From Physcia stellaris (lineage: Eukaryota; Ascomycota; Lecanoromycetes; Caliciales; Physciaceae): DNA of 64,000 nt. How positions within the stretch are numbered: the first letter of the stretch is position 1; every line of letters begins with the position of its first letter. The position numbers and the translations under genes are program-made. The notes beneath the pieces were generated by a model, which saw only the letters and a program-made list of their open reading frames with translations, was not told where the DNA came from and searched no databases. The stretch is from NCBI GenBank assembly GCA_018902385.1, contig JABSSW010000043.1:1-64000 (forward strand). Direction: 5' to 3'. This document shows positions 1 through 13,296 of the stretch, piece after piece.

Positions 1-3000
1 ATGAATTGTTCATACGTTGTACTATTTCTGTGAAAATTTAATTTTTTGTCATCGAATTTGTCAAACGATTTGATCGTTTTTGATATTATGTTTGCCGACG
101 AAAATGTGAAATTTTTCGACGTATTTTACGATTTTTCGATGTTTGCTGATTTGAATTGCTATACGTTTTTTTGAATCATTTTTTAAATACTGTACGTAAT
201 TGAGAATATTTCGCATTGTGTCGATAATATTTCTTTTGTTTTGACTTATCAAAAATCGCTTTCGTTGTAACATACGAAATAAAAATTTGATGAAAAACTC
301 ATAAGAAAACGGTAAATCTTTATCGATAAAAATGAAAATAACTTTGTTGTTGCAAATATTGCGTTGTTGTTTCATAAATTGACGCCAACAATCAGACATT
401 TCAATCGTTTTGCAATTGCAATATTGTCGCAATTGTTTTTCGATATTTTGATTGATTTTTTCGATTTGTTAACTCGATTTCTGAATGAAAAACGATGAAA
501 AATTTACATTTGATGTCGAAAATTCGACAAAATGTTTGTCAAACGAACGATATGAATTGAAAATTTCGATCAAACGTTATCGAAAAAAAATAACTCATGT
601 GTACGAAATACGTAATTGATGAATATTTTGATCGTGATTTCAACATCGAAGTATTTCGTCGTCGACGATACAAAAGCACGTAATAACGTTTTTGTTAAAT
701 TTGTCGATTATCGATGCGTATGATATTTATGATCGTAAACGTCGAACAATTCGATGATGAAATTATGATATGTCGATTCAACGTTGCAAAATATGATCAA
801 AAAAATAAATAAATCGTTTTTGCGATTTTGAAAATTTTCGTGCGTTACGACATTCATAACAATTACGTACGTATTGACGAATCGTTTTGCATGTTAAATT
901 AATAATAATCGTGACGTATAAAATTTTTTCATGCGATTAAAATTTGAATGTTTTCGAAACAAAAAATTCGAAAATTTTTTGAAAAAAAAATCAGCTTGGT
1001 AAAAAAAACGTCGACGAGCATTTAAAGTCGGTTTTTTCGATGCAAAACGTCGTTTTCAATAAATTTCGTAAATTAATTTCATTCATTGAAATGAGATTTT
1101 GTTCGATAATTTCACGATAAATCGTGCAATCATCGTCAATTCTTTGTTGACAACAAAAACTCGTTCGTAAATAAATTCGTCCAATTTTCATCGCGTGAAT
1201 TTCGAATCGTTTCGAAATAAATAAAATTTGTTTTTCGATATTGATGTCGTTCGTCAATATCGTTTTTGATCGTAAATCAAACATACGAATCAAAACGTTT
1301 GTTTTAACGTTTTGAATTTCAATTGAAATTGAATAACAATGATTTCGATAAAAATTTGATTTGACGAAAAATTGGTTTTTTTGACGTCATGAAAATTTTC
1401 AAATTTTTGTGATCGATAAAAATTTTGATCGTTAATGTTCTAAACAACGAATAATGATCGACAATTTTTTGTTATAAATTTCGTAATTGTTCGATTGAAA
1501 TCATGTTGCGACTATAAAAACAACGAAATGCAAAATTTTTTCGTCGTCGTATTGAAATAATATTTTCGCATTGACGTAATCAAAAAAATCAATTTTCAAA
1601 ATGATTTGTTTGATTCGATCGTAATGTCGTAATATGAAAATTTCGATTATCGTTTTTTGAAAAAATTGAAAATTTTTTCGATTTCAACAATTCATTCGAA
1701 ATTCACGAAATTTTTGATCATTCGAATGAAAATTCGAATTTTTCGAAAAATCACGAATGAATCGTTTGTAAAAATTGACGAAATTCACGAAAATTTGCAT
1801 TTTCAAATTTGTAAAACGTTTTCAATTGACAATGATTTTTATTTTTTTCGAATTTATACGAAAATCATTCATCGATAATATGACGTTCAAAAATGTCATT
1901 TTTTTGAAAAATTCGCATTTTTTCAATATTCATTTGTAATTCGATTTTTTGAATTTTTTAGCATTTTACGAACGTGAACGATGTGTTTTTTTGAATTTGT
2001 TGTAAATGAAAATATCATTTAAATAAATTTGACAAAAATCGTTCAAAAATTGAACAACAAATCGTTCATGTAATGTTGTCAATTCGCGAATTCGTTGATC
2101 AATTCGAAAAATAATATTCGATATTTGTACGATTTCATGAAAATAACGAATGTGATAAATTTTTCATTTTTTTCATTCATTCGAAATTTGTTGAAAATCG
2201 ATATGATATTCAATTTGATCAAATATTTGCAATTTTGCATTTTAATTAAAATTTTTTCGATCAGAAAAATGAAATATCGATTGCGTTTCGTGATGTGATT
2301 AAATCGTCGATAATTCACACACAAACGTAATTGATCATTTGATTTGATTGCAAATAAAACGAACGAAACGTATGTTGTTTGATTGAATACGATGAAATTT
2401 TTTTGAAAATTATTTTTCAAATATTTTTGAATTTTTGAAATTTGAATTCGAACAAAAATATATTCGACTTCGAAACAATGTATTGTTATCGTTTAAAAAT
2501 TCGATTTTGTGATCGTAAATTCGATACGATGACAATTGATTGTTTTTGAAAATCGAATATTTTTGACAAATGTTTGAAATATTTCGATATTTTTTCATTA
2601 TACGTTCCAAAATCGATTTGATTTGTTCGTGTTTCAAAATCTTTTTGATCATGACGACAATTTTTGACGATTTAAAATTCGTTCGCAATGTTTTGAACGC
2701 GATATCGATTTGATTGATCGTAATGAAAAAACATTACATTTTTTGTTTTCGATTTTTGAAATCGACGAACAAACAAAAAAAAATCGCGTCAATCGTACCC
2801 GATATTAAATCAAATCGTTTAAATTCAATTTCGAAAATGAAAAATTTCGAATTGTTGTTTTTGATTTTTGACGTTTGTTACGTTGTTTTTCAAGTTTTTT
2901 TGACAAATGTCGTTTTCGTAATCGTTTACGATAAATTTTTGAATTATTTGATTCGATAATTGACGATTCGTCATTATGCATCGACGTTGAATGAATTGAA

Positions 3001-5200
3001 TATTCGAAACATTTTGAATCGAATACATTTGATTCGTTTTAAATTATAAAAATAAAAATTTGATTTTGAATCGGAAATAAAATAATATATCGAAATTTTA
3101 TTATCGTTATATGTTTCGTTATTGTTTTTCGATAATAAAATATCGCGACGTCAATTAAATCGTTTCATCGACGATTTGATTTGAAAATTTTCGAAACGTC
3201 GAATTTGAACAATTTGTTGAAATATATTGTCGTGATGATTACGTTTAAACGATTTGAAAATTAATTTATGTCGTCGTATTTAATATGATTTCATGTTTAT
3301 TTATTATGATTTTTTAAAATTATATCGAATGATTATTCAAATCAAATGATGAACAAAAAATTTATGTTCGAAAGTGCAAATATTTTTGTTAGTTTGAAAT
3401 AAATGACATGAATTATTGAAAAAATTTGACGATCGTCGAATTCGATGAATTTCGATTTTAATAAAAATACAAATTTACGTTCAATATGTTGCATACAAAT
3501 TGCGCGAATTTTTTTATCAATAAACACATGTCAATTGCATCAATGTTTATTAAAATTTTTAATTTATATTTATTATCGTTGAATGATAACGTACAATTAA
3601 TAATTAAAAATCGTTTGATGAAAAAATCAAACAAATTATTATCGTGAATAAATTTTTTTTAAATATTATCAATCGCGTTTTGATGTGAATTGTTAATTTT
3701 TGAATTAAATTCGTTCGATTCGTTGATCAAAAATTCATGTAAAACATTTACGTTTTATATTCGATGACGTTTTTGATGTTTGTGAACGTTCGAACATTTT
3801 TTCATACGTGATCGATTTCATCGCATGTGAAACATTTGTTCGTGACGATCAATTTGTTTGTCATCGAGTCACGAATTTTGATTTCAACGTTGAAATGAAA
3901 ATGAGCGACAAATTTCACAAAAAAGTCGAAATAACAAATTTCGTAAAAGACATCGAATCGAAACGACAAAAAGTTGATTTGAATTGAAACAATTCAAAAC
4001 GTTGCTGACGTGTTGCGATTTTTTTTTTTTTTTCGAAAATTGATTGTCGATTGTATATTTGTTGCAAAATGATTCGAATTTCATCGAACGTGATTGAATT
4101 CAAACGTGAATATACATTAAAATCGTTTTCAGATTTCAAAAATTTTGTTCATCAATTTTTCGATTTGATGATTTCGTTATAACATTTCATTCAATTGCTA
4201 AAACGAAAAAAATGAAATAGAAAAACTGAAAATTTTGAATATTCATGATCAATGTTCGAAATTGATTACGCATATTGCGTTTGAAATCAGAATTTTCGTA
4301 AATAATATTCAAAAATTTCAATATCATTATGTCAAATTTTGAAATGACAATATCAATGTCACGAATCGATTGTATGTGATCATCGACATCATTTTCAATT
4401 CAATCAATCACAATAATGATTGCGATCATGTTCGTGTCGTAAATTACAACGTTGATCGTCGTTTTATCGTGTATTTTGTTTTCAAACACGTCAGATTTAA
4501 TTTTTACTTTATCGATAAATTTAAAAAAATTTGAATGTCTTTGAAACGTCGTTTGTTTTTTTTTGAAAAAAAATTAATTACGTTGATTTATCGTCGTTTT
4601 TTTCATCGTCGACGTCAAGATTTCGTGTACGATCGCGAATTTTGATCAGCAAAACGTCGTGATCTTTTTTCAAAAAATGTAATTTTTTTTGATCAGAAAT
4701 AAATCACGTTGTTTTTCGTATTCGTTTTCAAAATATTCAATTCTCGACGTATTTCATTTAATTTGACATTCGTATTGATCAATTCGTCACGATCGACGTT
4801 GACAATATTGTACAAATTCTGATATTGAATCAAAACGTTTAAATAATTATCGCGAATCGATGCGTAATCGATCAAATTTCTTTAAAAATCGACGATTTTA
4901 TGATTGATTTATCATTTCAATTGATCGATAATGACGATATTCAAAAAATGAATGATTTCGTTATTTTTCATTTTTATGAACTCGATCGTTGATACAAATC
5001 GACGACGTTTGAATTGTTCGACGAAATTTTCGTCAAAAAGTTGTCGTTAATTTCGTGCAACATACGATTTTACGTTGAAACGTAACGTTTTAAAACGTTG
5101 TTTCATCGAAATAGAAAATTCGAAAAAAATTGTTTCGTGATGATTTCGAATCATAACTGAAAATGAAAAATTGAAAATGATAAAGAAAAGAAAATTAATC
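1..5200 (-). mobile_element. Ty3/Gypsy LTR retrotransposon fossil (left end outside window)
   Basis: Minus-strand remnant of a Ty3/Gypsy-type element. A coiled-coil gag-like stretch lies at about 4875-4690 and a zinc-knuckle-like stretch at about 4140-3880. A reverse-transcriptase N-terminal region with its upstream linker lies at about 2690-2080, recognisable from the order of conserved RT blocks (YRRFNHITKRNRY-like motif). Integrase and RNase H would lie further left, but I could not recognise them. The copy is broken throughout, with many breaks. Its right limit is approximate, and no LTR could be delimited. It is extremely AT-rich and clearly old or heavily mutated. It may have inserted into the neighbouring Gypsy fossil, because that copy's pol stops where this one's gag begins. 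Confidence 0.6.
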
Positions 5201-5699
5201 GAATCAATTTTTTTTTCGTTTTTATCGTCGATTGCGTGAAAATTCGACTTGTTATTTCACGATTTTCGTCAAATGTTTCGTCAAAAAAGTTTTTGATCGT
5301 TTGTTTGATCAGCAAAATTTTTCGTCGTTTTGTTTCGTCAAAAAAACTTAATCGATTTGAAATTTTATTTTTGAACGTTCGCGTATCACGACGAACGATA
5401 AAAATTGAAAATTTTATTGTAATCGTTTCGTGTTTGAATAAACGTAATATTGATTAATTAAACGAAAACAATAAATTTGCAAAAACAAATAAATACAAAA
5501 TGTTGAAATTGCAAACAATGTGCGACGTCAAATTTCAAATCACGTTAATCTCAACGTAAAATTAAAACATAATTCGTTGTTCGATCAACATATTATATCA
5601 ATTATCTATTTGTCAAATTTATCTGTCAGACATCGTAACATTATTGATGAAAAAATTCGTAACGTCAAAAACGAATATAAATTTGCAATCGATTACGAT

Positions 5700-8350
5700 T
5701 GAAATAATGTCAAATTGAAAAAACATGAATAAAAATCGATGAAAATGATTTTGTTTAATTTTCGTATATTCACAACGATTCGATTTTTGTGTTTTGAATC
5801 ATTTGATTCAAATATTGTTTTTCATATTGCGAAAACAAAATAATCATGCGAAATGAATTGATTAATGTATTTATGCGATTTTGAACGTACAATTTATCGA
5901 AAATTTTATCAACAAATTTTCGATTTGCGAAATCGAAAAAATAAATTTTTGTTGTTTCGATTTTCGCGTCGAGTTTAAATTCAATTGACATTCATTCATT
6001 TTTCGAAATTTTCATTGTAAATTCGTTGTCGTTTCACAATTCTGAATAATTCAACGTAACGTTTGCAAATTTAATTCGAACGTTAACGTCATCGTAAACG
6101 ATAATTTCAACAAACAATATTTTTTTTGCATTAATATTAAAATTTACAGCAATAGAATCGTTAAAATTGCGTGCAAAATTGAACGCAAAATCGACATTTG
6201 TATCGACGAAATTAATCGCGATCGCATCGTGCAAATTTTTATAATTAGTCGCGATAATCGCGTCAACGATCAAAATCGAAACATCAAATTTCATAATTTG
6301 TTTGAATCAATTTCGTGAAACAAATTTATGAACATTAACAATTAAATGAACGTATTTCGAATCAGTTAAATAATCTTTTTTTCGTATTTTTGTACGAATT
6401 TCAAACGCGTATTTTTGAAAATGTAAATATTTTTAAAATTGACGTTGTTCGTTTGAATCACTTTTGTATGTGCATTAATGATATGAAAAAATACGTTTTT
6501 ATTTTGATTTAAACGTTCAATTCGTAAAAACGTGAACATAAAATCGCGTTCAATGAATAAATTATTTTTTTCACGTAATTTGAAAAAAATCGTAAAAATT
6601 GATTTAATTGAAATTTTAATAATTTCGTTGATACGAATCACGCGTTTGATCGACGATTTCGCATTAATGACATTTAATTGAATTTTAATGTTTTTGCAAT
6701 TTTTTTGATAATCATTTGTTTGTTTACATTTATATTCATTCGTTTTGAATTCAATATATCATTGTCAAAAAAAAATTTTGTTTTCAATTTTTTCATTATG
6801 TAAATTTGTCGAATGAACGTGACGATCGCATTTTCGTCATTAATCGAAATTTCGAAAATTCGAAAAATTAATGAAATATGATTCGTCGTGATTACAACGA
6901 CGTTTTCAATGTCGCGAATTTTGAAAAATTTCATAATTTGTCGCGCATGATTTTGATAATCAAATATTTTTTGCATCAAAAATTTACGATCGATTAATGA
7001 CGCATCGCATTCGATATCGACACACATATTCGTGAAACATTATTCAATGTTGATTTTTATCGTGACGTAACGTCACGAACGAAATTCAAAATTGAATCGC
7101 GTATTTGTTTTGATTTTTGATTGTATAATAAATATTTGATGATCATGAATGTTTTCGTCAACGATATGTCAAATTTAATCGAAACAATTTGACACGAACG
7201 CAAATATCGATGAAATTTGTTATTGAAATAAAATTTCGATTGACAACGTTTGCACGAATAAATTTTCGTTTGTTTTGCAAAAATATTCACAAAATATTCG
7301 AATAATTCATGATTCACAAAATTTTCGTTAGATTTTTGAGTTTCGAAATGTTTTTCGTCATGATATTCATCATTTATTGCAAATATTTTCGACGCGTTTT
7401 CAATATTCATGTTGTGATCGTTTTGATAATTTTTTTCGTCGTTCGAATAATTGTTTTTTGTTTTTTCATTCGCAAAATACGTTCGTCGATATAATGTTTT
7501 ATTTTGATTAAACGTTTCATTTTGATTGAAATAAATATTTTGTTTTGACGAAAACGAAAATGATGTTGAAAAATCAACAAAATAATTATTCAAACGTAAA
7601 AATTGCGAATATTGAAATCGCGAATCGAACGTGTTTCGATTTTTTTGAATTTCGTTTTGTTGCGTTTGTTGAAATCGATATTGTTGATTTTCGTATAAAC
7701 GTTTTTGCATATTTTGTGTCGATTGCTGTCGATTTGAATAATTTGATTGATACGAACGTTGTTGAAAAATGTAAACGTTATTTTGTTTTTCAAATTGATA
7801 CGATGTCGAATATTGAATTTGACGAGATTGCGAAAAAAATTTATTGAAATTTTCGTAATTTACACGTTCATTGATAGCAAAAAAAATATTATACGAATCG
7901 AATGATGTTGACAACGCTGATAATTGAAAACGATAAATGAATTGAAAACGACGTTCGTTTTCGTGTTGAAAATAAAAACGATATCGATTTTCAATATTTC
8001 ATTATATTTTTTTTTTATTATCGAGTTGTTGAAAAAACTCATTCATTGTAATTTTTTTTGTCGATTTAATCAAATTTCGTCGAAATTTCAATTTCAATTC
8101 ATTGTAAATTAAATACAATTGTGAATAAATTGATATTATAATCGATTTAATATTTTTGATTATTATTTCGACGAAATCGAATGATTTTTTATGTTTGCGA
8201 ACATTTTTCATAATATATTTTTTTTCGTGATTATCGTCAACGTCGTGAACGACGATTTTTTTCAACGTTTTAACAACAAACGTTTTCACTTTTTTACGTT
8301 TTTTTAATTTGATCAATTTTTTTTGATCGTTATTGACGATTTCAATATAT
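5700..8350 (-). mobile_element. Ty3/Gypsy LTR retrotransposon fossil, gag to early pol
   Basis: Second minus-strand Gypsy-type remnant. A gag-like segment lies at about 8316-8000, followed by a long Gln/Asn/Tyr-rich gag stretch with a C-x2-C...H...C-like finger at 7914-7057. An aspartic-protease-like segment follows at 7027-6674, recognised from the D-x-x-C-x-x-S-L-I-D-R-like core and its downstream blocks. The linker that normally precedes reverse transcriptase is at about 6640-5770. No RT continues to the left, so the copy is truncated or interrupted there. It is broken, with many breaks, and no LTRs were seen. The order gag, protease, pre-RT linker fits the Ty3/Gypsy family of filamentous ascomycetes. 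Confidence 0.65.
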
Positions 8351-9899
8351 TATCGTAATGCATGATCACGCATGCAATTATAAAAATTTGTTCGAATTAC
8401 ATCAACATTTTTGAACAATGTCATATTTTTAATTTTTTCAATGTAAAAATGAACATTTCAAAATATATATTTTTGTTCGAATGCTCGATCGAATTGTCGA
8501 TAATAACGTTTTTTTTTCGTATCACGAATCAAAAATTTTGTTTTTGAGCATTTCATTTGACGTCATCATTATTGTCAAAAAAATCGATTGAATTTGATGA
8601 TTCGACGAATTTTTGAAATTTTGTTTGAATGTTGTTTTTGATATTTTCGAACAAAATTTGAAATGTTTGTCATTGTTGTTGAGTGAATTCAATGTTTTGT
8701 CAATTGTTATTTTTATTCGTCATGTCTGTATTAAATGCGAAAATAAATTCGATATTTTTGTGTTTCGAGAAATAATATTCAACGAAATTATGATGTTGTT
8801 TCGTCGTTGAAAAAACGAAATCGACGAAATAATTTGAAATTTACGATGTAAATTTTTCGAAATATGAATGTAAAAAATATCAAAAAAGATATTTGCAATC
8901 GTCGATTTTAAATCAAAATGAATGACGTAACACGATCACTGATTCAATCGAAAAATGATTGATTATTTCGATAATTTTTGTGACGATCACAAAAACTCTA
9001 AAATTTTTGCGAAAACGAATTTTGTCGACGATTCATTTTGTTGAATAAACAATGTTTGTCGAAATTGAATGATTAATAATTGACAACGATGTTGATTTAA
9101 AACAATTAATTACGATGTTGTTCACAGTAATTTTTGTTGATGTATTGACAAAATAAATTGTATCAATTGTATCGATATAATCGAATAACTTAAACGCAAT
9201 GCGAATGATTTGTGATATAAAAACAATCAAAATGATTTAAATGAAAATGATGTGTCGTATTGAAATCTGAAATAAAATGATGATAAACAAAAAAACGAAT
9301 TGAAATTTTCAAGATTTGTTAAACAAATTATTTGTTGATGAAAAAACAAATAAAATCGTTAAATTGAATTATTCGAATCAAACAAAAATTCAAATGTGAA
9401 TTGACAATCAAATGTGTCGTCATTGAACGATGACAATGCGAATTTTACGAAAATCGAAATGCTTTGAATATTTGAATGAAAAATCAATCGCTTTTGTTGA
9501 AAATTGTAAAAAATTGAAAAAAATTTGATTGAAATTTTCATTTTCAATTAAATGTTTGTTATTGATGATTGATTTCGATCGACACGTCGAATCGAACGAA
9601 CAATAAAATTTTCGACAACGACAACGAAAAAAATATTAATCAGCAAATGATTTGCATACAAAATGCAAAATTGTTCGAAAACTGATACGTTAAAAAACAA
9701 AAAATGATGTCGTTTTGTTTACGTACAAATTATCGCTTGAATGATGCTATCAATTGTTATGCGTAAAATGTGAATTGATTGATTTAAAAATTATGAACGA
9801 CAAAATGTCAATTTATGTACAATAATTGCGAATCAATTGTCTGATCATCATTCATTTAATATGAAACGACGACAGAATTTTTGTCAAATGTTTTGCAAA
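8351..9899. other. AT-rich decayed DNA without recognisable content
   Basis: About 1.5 kb of the same AT-rich, CpT/CpC-poor sequence as its flanks. I recognise no protein family on either strand. Short open frames here are what chance gives in such a composition. It is probably eroded transposon DNA or LTR lying between two Gypsy fossils. Confidence 0.6.
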
Positions 9900-10750
9900 A
9901 ATATTCGATTTAATTTCAAATCATTCAATTTGATTTTGTGTCATAACACGTTGTGCATATTCATCATAATCACTATAGTCGTTTCGTTGAGTATTGTTGA
10001 GCGATTTAAAAGATTGTCGTGATGACATAAATTGTTGTTGATTCGAATTTGACGCGTTGACGTTTGCTAAATCGATTGTAATTTGTAATCGATTCGATGA
10101 AATAAACAACGTGCGAACGTTTGAATATTGATTTTGATTTGAATAATCGATTTGATAATCAATTGATTTGTAAATCTGATAATTTGTTTGCTGATAATTT
10201 TGACGAAATTGCTGTTGAAAAAATTGATTTTGATAAGCATTATTCGTATAACGAAATTGAAAAGACTGAAAAGATTGACGTTGAGATTGAAACGACTGTC
10301 GTTGAAATTGCGATTGACGATTGTTATTGTTATATTGATCGAATTGTTGAGAACGAATATTCTGTCTAAATAATTGATTTCGACTATTTTGAGTGTTGAT
10401 ATTGTTGCGTAATTTAACAGTTTTAATTTATCAATCGTGCTTGAATTCGTTCATGTCGCTAAACATTTCATTGATTGTAATGTTATTTTTGAAACGACGC
10501 AACGTGTCAATTTGTATATTGATGTCGATGTCATTGTAAATAAAATTCAATTGATTTAATACGTTGATCATATCAATATTTTTAATTAATCGAATGATTT
10601 TTTGTGCGTATTCACGAAATTCACGTTGTACAACGACATTTTTCAAAATGTAACGTTGTTGCATCAAGTTATTCATAACAACGTTAATAGATTGTTTGAA
10701 TTTATCATGCAACAAATTAATTTATTCAAACAATTTTTTTTGTTTAATCA
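9900..10750 (-). mobile_element. Ty3/Gypsy gag fossil (third copy)
   Basis: The minus-strand stretch at 10715-10431 reads like the capsid-adjacent part of a Gypsy gag, with a REFREYAQKII-like motif and a FNEF/MNEF-like end. A Gln/Ser-rich stretch at about 10109-9921 could be its continuation. Only this part is recognisable. The copy is broken and incomplete, and no LTR was seen. It is distinct from the gag remnants further left, so at least three gag regions occur in the block. Confidence 0.5.
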
Positions 10751-13080
10751 TAATTATTTTAGTCATTCGACGTTCGACGTTAAACAATTTATTTGTTCAT
10801 CATTTCAACGCAATATTTTTCAAATTAAATCACAAATTGTTTTTAATTAATTGTTCGTCACGTGTAAAAATCATCTTTTTCGTTCGTACGATGAATAGAT
10901 ATACGTTTCGAAAATAAATATTTTTATCAGTGTTAACGATAGAGTTTGTTTCATTAACAAGCGATTTGTCATGATAATATGAATCGAAAAATCGAAATTT
11001 GCAAAATTTCATTTGATATTGTTATCGATATTATCGTTATTTTGATTTGATAATTCGAAAAAATCAAACGAATCAAATGACACAGCGTCATCATCGTCAT
11101 CATTACGTTCACGAGATATGATTTGAATAGTTTTTCGTACAATGATTGCGATGATTCGTTGTTGTTTCACAATGAAATCGATCGTATTTCGTGCTGATTG
11201 TGATTGATAAATTCGTGATATATGATTTCGTCAATAAACGTAACGTTTGTAACACGTCGAAAAAATAAATTGATTACAAACGAATAATTTGATGTTTGTG
11301 ATGAAACAAAACGTAAATCGAAACGAATAAAAGCGTTTTTGTGTTAATTATGAATTCGTTTCGACGTGATATTCGTGAAATTTTTGCAAACGAATTCAAT
11401 TCAAATTTAGATGACGTATTCGAACTATGCGAAAATGTCACAAAGTTGATAAACGAAAAGTGCTGTCGTGAAATTTTAGTCAATTTCTTGTAATATTTCG
11501 AGTCACGATAAATTGTAATAACGTTGCAGAAGTTTCGAACGACTTTAACGAACACACGAGATTGTTTTCAGTTCGAAAATCAATCAGCAAATTTTTTGAA
11601 ATCGAATTTAAATCGAAAAGATTGAAATGATAAATCGATTGATTTAATTGAGTTGAATACAATGCTGAAAACAATAATTTCAATTTTCGAAATTTCGAGA
11701 AATCACGATACGTCGAAAAAGATTTTGAAATCGTACAGTCGAAACGCTCTGTTGACTATATTCGAATTTATTGAAAAAAATGTCAGTTTGAATTAAAATA
11801 CGTTGAACAGAACAATAAATAGAATTAATCAATGATAGAAAACGAACGTGCGAATTGATACAAAATTGAACGAAATGCAAATCAACGATACGTACAATAA
11901 TCAGCGTACGAATTGTAACGTACAGTAGTCAATGAATTGAAACAAACGTGCAGACAAACGTACGAATTGCAAAAAAATCAACAAATACAATCAATAACGA
12001 ATGATAGAATTGCGAATGAAATAAAAAACTGAAAAAAAAAAAAAAAAAAAGTGCTTTGAATCATTCACTTTGTCATTGTTTGTGCTACATTGTGAAACAA
12101 ATGCGAAATTTTCTGATCAATGACGAAAAATACGCACACAAGATGACGAAATCGTTGACAAACTCGTTTCACAAAGCAGAAAAACATTCAATTGATAAGT
12201 AGTCATTCACTTTTGAACAGAATTCGATGTTTGATGAAATACAATAAATAAATCGAATTGTTAATATTGTTGACGACAACGATGATGCAATGCTAATTAG
12301 TCAATGTAAACAGTAATTCGCAAACTATTTGTATGCGAATAACGTAATGAATAAATCAGATTGCAATACGAAACTCGAAAATGCAACGAAACGAGCGAAC
12401 TGAAAATTGATTCGAATGAGTCGAATCGTTTGATGTTGATTTTGATTTTGATGTTTTAACAAACAAATGTTAAAAAAACATCTGATCGATTTGTCAACAA
12501 TCAATGATGCAAAACAGAGTTCGATGATGTTATCATATGTTATAATACAAAATTGTATGATGTAAAAAAATGAATTGATTAGTTAGAAAAAACTGCTGAT
12601 TAAGTATTACACGTGTCAAAACATTATGATTTTCGAATAATTATTTTCTAGTCATCTAGTTAATTAGTTATGTCAATGTCATAACACGATTTTTGACATC
12701 GATATTGTTACATTCGTCAAACATTTGTCTCGATTCGTCATTTTTCGTCACGATTTTTTTCTCTTTATACAACATACAGAATTTTTTTCGCGACGTTTGT
12801 TTCAGCTTGACAAATGCAAAAAATGAAAATTTCGATATTACGAATACAAAAATGCACGATGAATCAAATTTTCGTACGAAATACACGAGACGTTCACGAC
12901 ATACGAGAAAAAGAAAAAAATTATAAGCATTGAATCGAATGTCGTGAAAAGAACTCGATTGAAAAGAGTACTGAGAATGATGATGCTTAAAAAGAAATTC
13001 TCTAATAGTATGAATAGCATGAATCATTGTATTACAAAAAAGCAGTCATTATCATAGTCATATAGTCGCATAACGGGTCC
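10751..13080. other. AT-rich decayed DNA up to the compartment edge
   Basis: AT-rich sequence with no recognisable gene. CpT and ApG dinucleotides become commoner from about 11.9 kb rightward, so the decay looks less saturated here than further left. The block ends at about 13,080, where ordinary, roughly 45-50% GC sequence starts within a few tens of bases. Confidence 0.6.
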
Positions 13081-13109
13081 TTAAGGCCGGTTCCGAGTGC
13101 TTAATGAAA

Positions 13110-13133
13110 CAATCAATCAATCAATCAATCAAA
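13110..13133. repeat. CAAT microsatellite
   Basis: Five CAAT units followed by CAAA, just inside the GC-normal side of the compartment edge. No function is implied. Confidence 0.85.
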
Positions 13134-13296
13134 CCATTTGATAATGCAAATAATACGAAGCTAGAATCGTTTCGAAACCTCATGGTTCCGTATCAAACAC
13201 ATCACGTCAGACCTCGGCCTCCGCTCCAATGCTCAGCAACCTCAGCTATATCAGACTCCAAGTCAGCGTCTTCCATGGCATTGCCTCCTTGAGTGA

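Noticed and set aside
1-13080. Many open frames of 60-285 codons in the AT-rich block as host genes
   Set aside because: They have extreme composition (Phe, Ile, Asn, Lys, Arg) and no start or splice logic. Those with recognisable content are Gypsy fossils; the rest are chance frames.
1-13080. AT-rich block as a centromere or mitochondrial DNA insertion
   Set aside because: No tandem satellite and no mitochondrial genes were seen. Nuclear retrotransposon remnants explain the content. A centromere cannot be excluded but nothing in the sequence supports it.
13110-13133. CAAT repeat as a telomere or origin feature
   Set aside because: Only five short units, and it does not match fungal telomere repeats.
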